Of a stretch of 35,525 nt of DNA, positions 34,922-35,525 are shown in pieces; position 1 is the first letter of the stretch; each line of letters begins with the position of its first letter. The stretch is from Streptomyces sp. NRRL F-5630 (GTDB taxonomy: Bacteria; Actinomycetota; Actinomycetes; Streptomycetales; Streptomycetaceae). A program made the translations under genes and the position numbers. The notes beneath the pieces are model-generated. The model saw only the letters and a program-made list of their open reading frames with translations, was not told the origin of the DNA and ran no database searches. The stretch covers positions 1-35,525 of the forward strand of contig NZ_JOGO01000060.1 in the NCBI RefSeq assembly GCF_000719475.1, in the 5' to 3' direction.

Positions 34922-35104
34922 TCACCCGGCGGGCGGCGTCCAGATGTACGGCGTCGTGGTCGTGAGCTCCAGGAAGCCGAGGCGGCGCAGGATGGGCGCG
35001 CTGTCGGCGCTCGCGTCGACCTGGAGGTACCGGACGCCACGGGCGGCGGCGATACGGGCGCGCGCGGCCACCGTCGCGCGGTACAGGCCCCGCCCGCGCC
35101 ACGC
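34922..35104 (-). pseudogene. GNAT acetyltransferase, C-terminal fragment
   Basis: From Ala-Trp-Arg-Gly-Arg-Gly (about 35104) to the stop at 34922 the minus strand reads a typical GNAT C-terminus: the acetyl-CoA loop WRGRGLYRATVAARARIAAA, then GVRYLQVDASADSAPILRRL and GFLELTTTTPYIW. Upstream in the same frame the translation turns into Gly/Arg-rich sequence with no GNAT character. A one-frame shift gives a plausible but short stretch (EVAAGAQVLPGS) that does not join in frame. The gene therefore appears broken or incorrectly assembled at about 35100. Located 51 bp upstream of dxr. Confidence 0.6.
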
Positions 35105-35117
35105 GGCTCCCCGGGAG

Positions 35118-35525
35118 CACCTGGGCACCGGCCGCCACCTCACCGTCCTCGCCGAGGGCCTTCCCCTCCTCCAGGACCACTTCCTCCCCCGCAGCCAGGC
35201 GCGCCCCCACCCGGACATCCACACCCCCCTCCCCGCGCCATTCCCGTCCTTGCCGTGGCCGCCACCGGCCCCCGCACAAGCCGCCGCACCGGCCCCGGAC
35301 CCCGTCACCCTCACCCCGGGGCCCGCCCCGGACCCGCGGACCGCAGCCCCGGACCCGGCCCCCGCACCTCCGGGCACTCCGCACCGGCCCGCCCCGCCCG
35401 CGCGCCCCTCGCTCACCGCCCACACCGAGAACGCCGTGACCCCCAGCCCGGCCCTCCCCTCGACCGCGCCCACCGACGCCACCCCCCGACCCACCGCACC
35501 GGCCGACGCGCCCCCCGCGGGCCCC
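35118..35525 (+). CDS. Unrecognised Pro/Ala-rich open frame running off the window
   Basis: One plus-strand frame is open from about 35107 to the edge. Its first 35 codons have strongly GC-biased third positions and read protein-like (HLGTGRHLTVLAEGLPLLQD, HFLPRSQARPHPDIHT). The remaining 100 residues are Pro/Ala/Thr-rich like a disordered linker. No start codon or ribosome binding site is visible, and it abuts the broken GNAT gene on the other strand. The opposite strand in register is also open, so the coding strand is uncertain. I do not recognise a family. Confidence 0.3.

Overview
The window is high-GC actinobacterial DNA, almost certainly Streptomyces: codons end in G or C almost throughout, GTG starts are common, and the order dxr, site-2 protease, ispG, GNAT, DUF1684, GNAT, proS, then rimP-nusA-ylxR-infB-DUF503-rbfA-truB-ribF is the conserved Streptomyces core arrangement (the dxr-rip-ispG-GNAT part is also shared with mycobacteria). 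Both ends look like breaks. The left edge cuts an IS5-type transposase a few codons after its start. The right edge lies in a Pro/Ala-rich open frame next to a GNAT gene that has lost its N-terminal part.

Layout. 1-95: end of an IS element. 422-718: small DUF397 protein. 1114-5838: very large low-complexity protein with a central MinD/ParA-type ATPase, like the EspI-type proteins of ESX/type VII loci. 6054-12975: oligopeptide-type ABC importer (membrane-anchored binding protein, two permeases, two ATPases), the last four genes joined by ATGA overlaps. 13176-22454 (minus strand): rimP, nusA, ylxR, infB, DUF503, rbfA, truB and ribF, i.e. ribosome maturation, transcription elongation, translation initiation, tRNA pseudouridylation and flavin synthesis. 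23194-25377 (plus): lipoprotein, DUF4439 ferritin-like protein and a degenerate APH-type kinase. 25729-34870 (minus): proS, GNAT, DUF1684, GNAT, ispG, site-2 protease and dxr. The dxr/ispG pair supplies two steps of the MEP isoprenoid pathway.

The most unusual property is not a gene. The 12-bp palindrome CGCGACGTCGCG and close relatives (ACGTCGCGT, GCGACGTGGC) are iterated through the window. I located 14 exact copies of the 12-mer, against roughly 0.03 expected by chance at about 73% GC. They fill nearly all long intergenic gaps, including gaps inside the normally compact nusA-infB-truB operon, and they also lie in dispensable tails and linkers of proteins, where all three reading frames are used ([13 protein letters not shown]). 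The cores of infB, proS, ispG and dxr are nearly free of them. Some copies form larger dispersed modules: a hairpin with a CATAT-type loop (20620, 30404, 32162, relatives at 1789 and 28226), a directional tail GTGYGACCWGGC (14361, 25516, 30422, 32182), and a 27-bp-stem inverted repeat at 14286-14392. This looks like a genome-specific iterated palindrome family, comparable in concept to cyanobacterial HIP1 or to BIME/REP elements, maintained at the DNA level.

No tRNA, rRNA, CRISPR array or biosynthetic cluster was seen.
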